Source of the DNA: Planctomycetota bacterium
Lineage (GTDB): Bacteria > Planctomycetota > PLA2
Direction: 5' to 3'
DNA length: 64,000 nt
Assembly: GCA_021776785.1 (NCBI GenBank)
Contig: JAJFFF010000047.1
Coordinates: forward strand, 1 to 64,000
Shown here: positions 61,194 to 64,000 of the stretch, piece after piece
How positions within the stretch are numbered: position 1 is the stretch's first letter
Layout: every line of letters starts with the position of its first letter
The notes under the pieces: generated by a model
Database searches by the model: none
Seen by the model: the letters and a program-made list of their open reading frames with translations, nothing else
What the model was told of the DNA's origin: nothing
Program-made: the position numbers and the translations under genes

Positions 61194-63236
61194 CTAGGGA
61201 CCCTCCGGAAGGGGATGATCCTTCAATCTTGATTGAAATTGTTGACGCTCGTGGATGCTCGGAAAGGGCGTAACGATCGCGGTCGATCCTTTGATCCGGT
61301 TCGCGAAGAGATGCGTAAGTGCCGCCGCGAGATGAAACTCCTTCCGCGAAAGGCGGTGCGTCAGACTGTTTCCCGTACGGGTCACGCGGCGATCGATGTG
61401 AGCGATGAGCTGGGCCCTCGATCCCATGTTTCGCCACTCAAACGAAAGCCCGCGCGGGAATTCCCAGTACGGGTCGGCGACGGATCGAACCCACGATTGC
61501 GCGCTCGCATCGGCGAGAATTTTTTCCGGCACTCCAACCGACGCCCCGGACGCCTTGGGCACATGCAGAAGAGTGACGGACTGTTGGGCGTAGCGAAGCG
61601 CCAACGTCGCTTCGCGCTTTTCTTGATTGACGCTGACCAGGCCAAGGATGAGGCCAACGCTCAGTACGAGCACGCCCGCGAACGCGTAGACCGGACCGTT
61701 CTCGCTGCTTCGGTACACCTTGGGCATTCCGACAAACGCCCAAAACGATGCCAGTGCCGCAATGCCGCACACTCCGTACTCGCTGCTGCTCGGAAACTCA
61801 CTGTAGAAGCGTAGGCACAAAAAGATCGCGCCCGCGCCGGCGGCTGCCATGAGCCAGCTCCACACCGAAACACCGGCGGGCTCCGCAACCGGCGCCGGGG
61901 TTCGACGCCGTAGCGGTGCGTCCGGATCGAGATCCGGCTTCGACAAAGAGCTGACCGCGTCGAGCGCCGATAGCCCGCGCGCTCGTGCGTCGTAATAGGA
62001 CGCGCCGCGAAACGAGTGCAGCAACCACCACGAACCGATCGTGTAGGGCAACAGGATGCCGGTTGGTGCAGCCGCGAGCGCCAGGATTCCTTGAGCCTTG
62101 CGCCCGCCCGGTTTGTAGCCGCGCAATTGCGACGCGGTCTCCATGCAAAACCACGCCATCATCCCGAGCGAGATGGCCGGGAGCGCGTAGACAAACGACT
62201 GATGCGCTTCGTGACTTGTGACGGCGCCGCCCACGAGCGCGGCGAGCGCCCACGCGCACGCGCCCACGCCGAAGCAGAACGCGAGTACGTTCGTCACGGT
62301 CGCGAGCGTGTTGAGCCGCTGCGCAAACTGCAGGGGATCGAACTTCATCCGGTCGCTCACAAAGTCGAGCAAGCGCGACTTGGTGGACTCGCGCGGCGCA
62401 TCGACATCGAGCACGCGTGAGACCGCGTCCGCCATGTCGGCCGCCTTTTGATAGCGACGAGCCGGGTTCTTTTCCAGACTGCGCGACACGACGTCGTCGA
62501 GTCGCGCGTCGCACTCGACGTGCTTGCTCGACAGGGCTTCAAAGTTGCCGATGGGCAATTCGCCCGCGATCATTTCGTAGAGCAACACGCCGGTCGCATA
62601 GATGTCGGAGCGTTCGTCCGCTTCCTTCACGCGCTCGCGCTGTTCGGGCGCCATGTATTCGTAGGTACCGAGGAGCGTGTGGGTCCGCGTCAACCGCGTC
62701 ATCTCGCCCGGGTCGAGCAGGCGCGCCAAACCGAAGTCCGCCACCTTCACGACGCCACCGGGCGCGATTAAAACGTTTTCTGGTTTCACGTCGCGGTGGA
62801 CGATGGCCTTTTGATGAGCGTGGTCGAGTGCCGCGAGAACGGAACGAACGATCGCGAGCGATTCGTTGGGCGGCAGCGGTCCGCGTTTCATGATCTCGCG
62901 GAGGCTTTGTCCATTGACGAACTCCATCACGACATACGCGCGGTTCTCAAACTTGCCGCGTTCGATGATGCCGACGACGTTGGGGTGCGACAAGCGACTG
63001 AGCAAGTCGGCTTCGCGGTCGAAACGATCGAGGAACATCTCGTTTTTTGCAAGTTGCTCCGGCAGCACTTTGATCGCGACGGCGCGGTCGAGCGAGAGCT
63101 GCGTCGCTTTGTAGACAACACCCATCCCGCCAGCGCCGATGCGCTCGTCGATACGGAAACCATCCAACGTGCGACCCAAGAACGGGTCCGGCGTCGCCTG
63201 GCTCAAACGGGTTTCTTTGTCTCGCTCCACTCGCAT
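61194..63236 (-). CDS. Membrane Ser/Thr protein kinase, first of the kinase operon
   Basis: 680 residues. Kinase domain 25-280: Lys56, HRDVKPEN (Asp149), DFG (167-169), LGTYEYMAPEQRERVKEAD. A membrane module with SFRGASYYDARARGLSALDA, as in the kinase at 57597, then more segments (VWSWLMAAAGAGAIFLCLRF, VYAFAGVLVLSVGLILGLVS). It ends in a domain of about 110 residues after the membrane (FEWRNMGSRAQLIAHIDRRV) that may relate to the end of the second kinase. Its ATG shares one base with the TGA of the preceding gene. Confidence 0.94.
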   Translation of the reverse strand: MRVERDKETRLSQATPDPFLGRTLDGFRIDERIGAGGMGVVYKATQLSLDRAVAIKVLPEQLAKNEMFLDRFDREADLLSRLSHPNVVGIIERGKFENRAYVVMEFVNGQSLREIMKRGPLPPNESLAIVRSVLAALDHAHQKAIVHRDVKPENVLIAPGGVVKVADFGLARLLDPGEMTRLTRTHTLLGTYEYMAPEQRERVKEADERSDIYATGVLLYEMIAGELPIGNFEALSSKHVECDARLDDVVSRSLEKNPARRYQKAADMADAVSRVLDVDAPRESTKSRLLDFVSDRMKFDPLQFAQRLNTLATVTNVLAFCFGVGACAWALAALVGGAVTSHEAHQSFVYALPAISLGMMAWFCMETASQLRGYKPGGRKAQGILALAAAPTGILLPYTIGSWWLLHSFRGASYYDARARGLSALDAVSSLSKPDLDPDAPLRRRTPAPVAEPAGVSVWSWLMAAAGAGAIFLCLRFYSEFPSSSEYGVCGIAALASFWAFVGMPKVYRSSENGPVYAFAGVLVLSVGLILGLVSVNQEKREATLALRYAQQSVTLLHVPKASGASVGVPEKILADASAQSWVRSVADPYWEFPRGLSFEWRNMGSRAQLIAHIDRRVTRTGNSLTHRLSRKEFHLAAALTHLFANRIKGSTAIVTPFPSIHERQQFQSRLKDHPLPEGP

Positions 63237-63931
63237 CAGCCTACCCTCGCGACGGCTTCGCCGACCTGTGTTTTCCCGAGATATAAGAAGCCTTTCCAGT
63301 CGCCGGGATAGCGGCGCAAACGCGCGATCCGCTCACGATTGAGCAGAACGCGGGCTTTCGTGCCATCCACTTCGACAGGAGGCTTACTTTTCATGTGTTT
63401 GCCGTGGCGGCTGCTCGACCAGACGATCGTTAGAGGGTGGTCGCGAACGACGCCCTCGAGCGGTTCGTTGAAGCGCAACGCTAGCTCGGCCTCGTCGACG
63501 CCCGGCGCGACGTCGATCCATGCGTCATTGCGCACGCGTAAACGCTCCAACACGCGGCGGCGGCGGCCGCGGCGGCGGGCGCGCGTCACGGCGAGGGCCA
63601 TGAACACAAGGACCGCGACCGCCGACCCGGGTACCAACGCTCGCAGCCATGCATCGCGATGCCGGCGGTTCTCTGCGCGCAGCAAGTTCGTCGCGTAAAC
63701 CGTCTGCGTCGGGGCGAATGCGCGCGCGCGATCGAAGTACGCCGCCGCGTCGCCGTAGCGGCGCAAGCGAAACATCGACACGCCTTCGTTGTTGAGCGTC
63801 GGCGCGCTCAGTTCAACCCCATCGGGGGCCACGTACGCGGGCGAAGCGAAATCGCGATCGGCGATCTGCACTCCGAAGTAGCCCCACAAGGCGGCGAGCG
63901 CACTGATCGTGATCCACACTAGCGAGCGCAT
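63236..63931 (-). CDS. Membrane protein with TPR-like helices, first gene of the kinase operon
   Basis: 231 residues, ATG 63931 after GGGAGG. An N-terminal anchor (LVWITISALAALWGYFGVQI), a TPR-like unit (GVSMFRLRRYGDAAAYFDRA), a second membrane segment (PGSAVAVLVFMALAVTRAR), an Arg-rich cluster (RARRRGRRRRVLERLRV), and about 100 cytosolic residues (DEAELALRFNEPLEGVVRDH, LLNRERIARLRRYPGDWKGF) that may be an FHA- or beta-type domain. It lacks kinase motifs. Co-transcribed with three kinases, so it may be their partner or input. Confidence 0.8.
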   Translation of the reverse strand: MRSLVWITISALAALWGYFGVQIADRDFASPAYVAPDGVELSAPTLNNEGVSMFRLRRYGDAAAYFDRARAFAPTQTVYATNLLRAENRRHRDAWLRALVPGSAVAVLVFMALAVTRARRRGRRRRVLERLRVRNDAWIDVAPGVDEAELALRFNEPLEGVVRDHPLTIVWSSSRHGKHMKSKPPVEVDGTKARVLLNRERIARLRRYPGDWKGFLYLGKTQVGEAVARVG

Positions 63932-64000
63932 GGCTACCTCCCTCTACACACAGCCTCAAAACACGAACGAACCAACAAAAAGATGCGGGGAGGAATGGGC

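Noticed and set aside
1..64000. Reassignment of TGA to a standard amino acid
   Set aside because: Many genes here end in TGA with normal C-termini, and tryptophan is encoded by TGG, so only selective recoding fits.
1..64000. CRISPR array, insertion sequence or prophage
   Set aside because: No regularly spaced repeat array, transposase, integrase or phage structural gene found on either strand.

Overview
The window is high-GC bacterial chromosome that most resembles a member of the Planctomycetota. The phylum call is an inference from gene content, not from a marker gene. It rests on many Ser/Thr protein kinases with membrane tails, an ECF sigma factor paired with a kinase, two very large ECF sigma factors carrying a transmembrane segment and long arrays of carboxypeptidase-regulatory-like beta domains, and many exported HEAT, LRR, beta-helix and prenyltransferase-like proteins. 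About 52 protein genes lie on both strands in short operons. I see no insertion sequence, prophage or CRISPR array. One tRNA gene (Asp) is present.

The most striking content is a set of four genes interrupted in frame by a single TGA exactly where a redox cysteine would be expected. They read as selenoproteins. (1) 449-1273 is a double thioredoxin-fold protein whose CxxC motif is Sec-Gly-Tyr-Cys. (2) 30934-32037 is an exported redoxin with Sec-Pro-Pro-Ser, in an operon with a two-component system. (3, 4) 51130-52317 and 50007-51119 (minus strand) are tandem paralogues of a family I do not recognise, both recoded at the same column of an identical HPLGCT-Sec-NNG motif. TGA is an ordinary stop for many other genes here, so the recoding is selective. 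selA, selB, selC and selD are not in the window.

Layout. 0-6.2 kb: selenoprotein 1, an outer-membrane-like protein, a kinase/AAA/TPR protein and its ECF sigma factor. 6.3-15 kb: TPR lipoprotein, FAD monooxygenase, an exported beta-domain protein, a DASS transporter, a DEAD-box helicase and a broken small ORF. 15-30.5 kb: first giant ECF fusion, exported beta-helix, HEAT and coiled-coil proteins, a thiamine-binding-type protein, a GNAT enzyme, and an XRE regulator divergent from an LRR protein. 30.6-34 kb: small gene, selenoredoxin, response regulator, histidine kinase. 34-39.3 kb: small membrane proteins (TspO, DoxX-like, DUF4345-like), then Dps, glutamate dehydrogenase and an MscS channel. 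39.3-40 kb: RNA-rich intergenic region with a 63-bp direct repeat, two large inverted repeats, tRNA-Asp and its promoter. 40-48.3 kb: H1-like basic protein, MATE transporter, prenyltransferase-fold protein, MarR regulator, second giant ECF fusion. 48.3-55.5 kb: GrpB-like protein, cyclophilin, the selenoprotein pair, a large HEAT/TPR protein. 55.6-64 kb: NAD(P)H-hydrate dehydratase and asparaginase II (overlapping genes), then a four-gene operon with three membrane Ser/Thr kinases.

The window therefore combines extracytoplasmic redox chemistry with a dense signal-transduction layer. Functional links beyond operon structure are inference.
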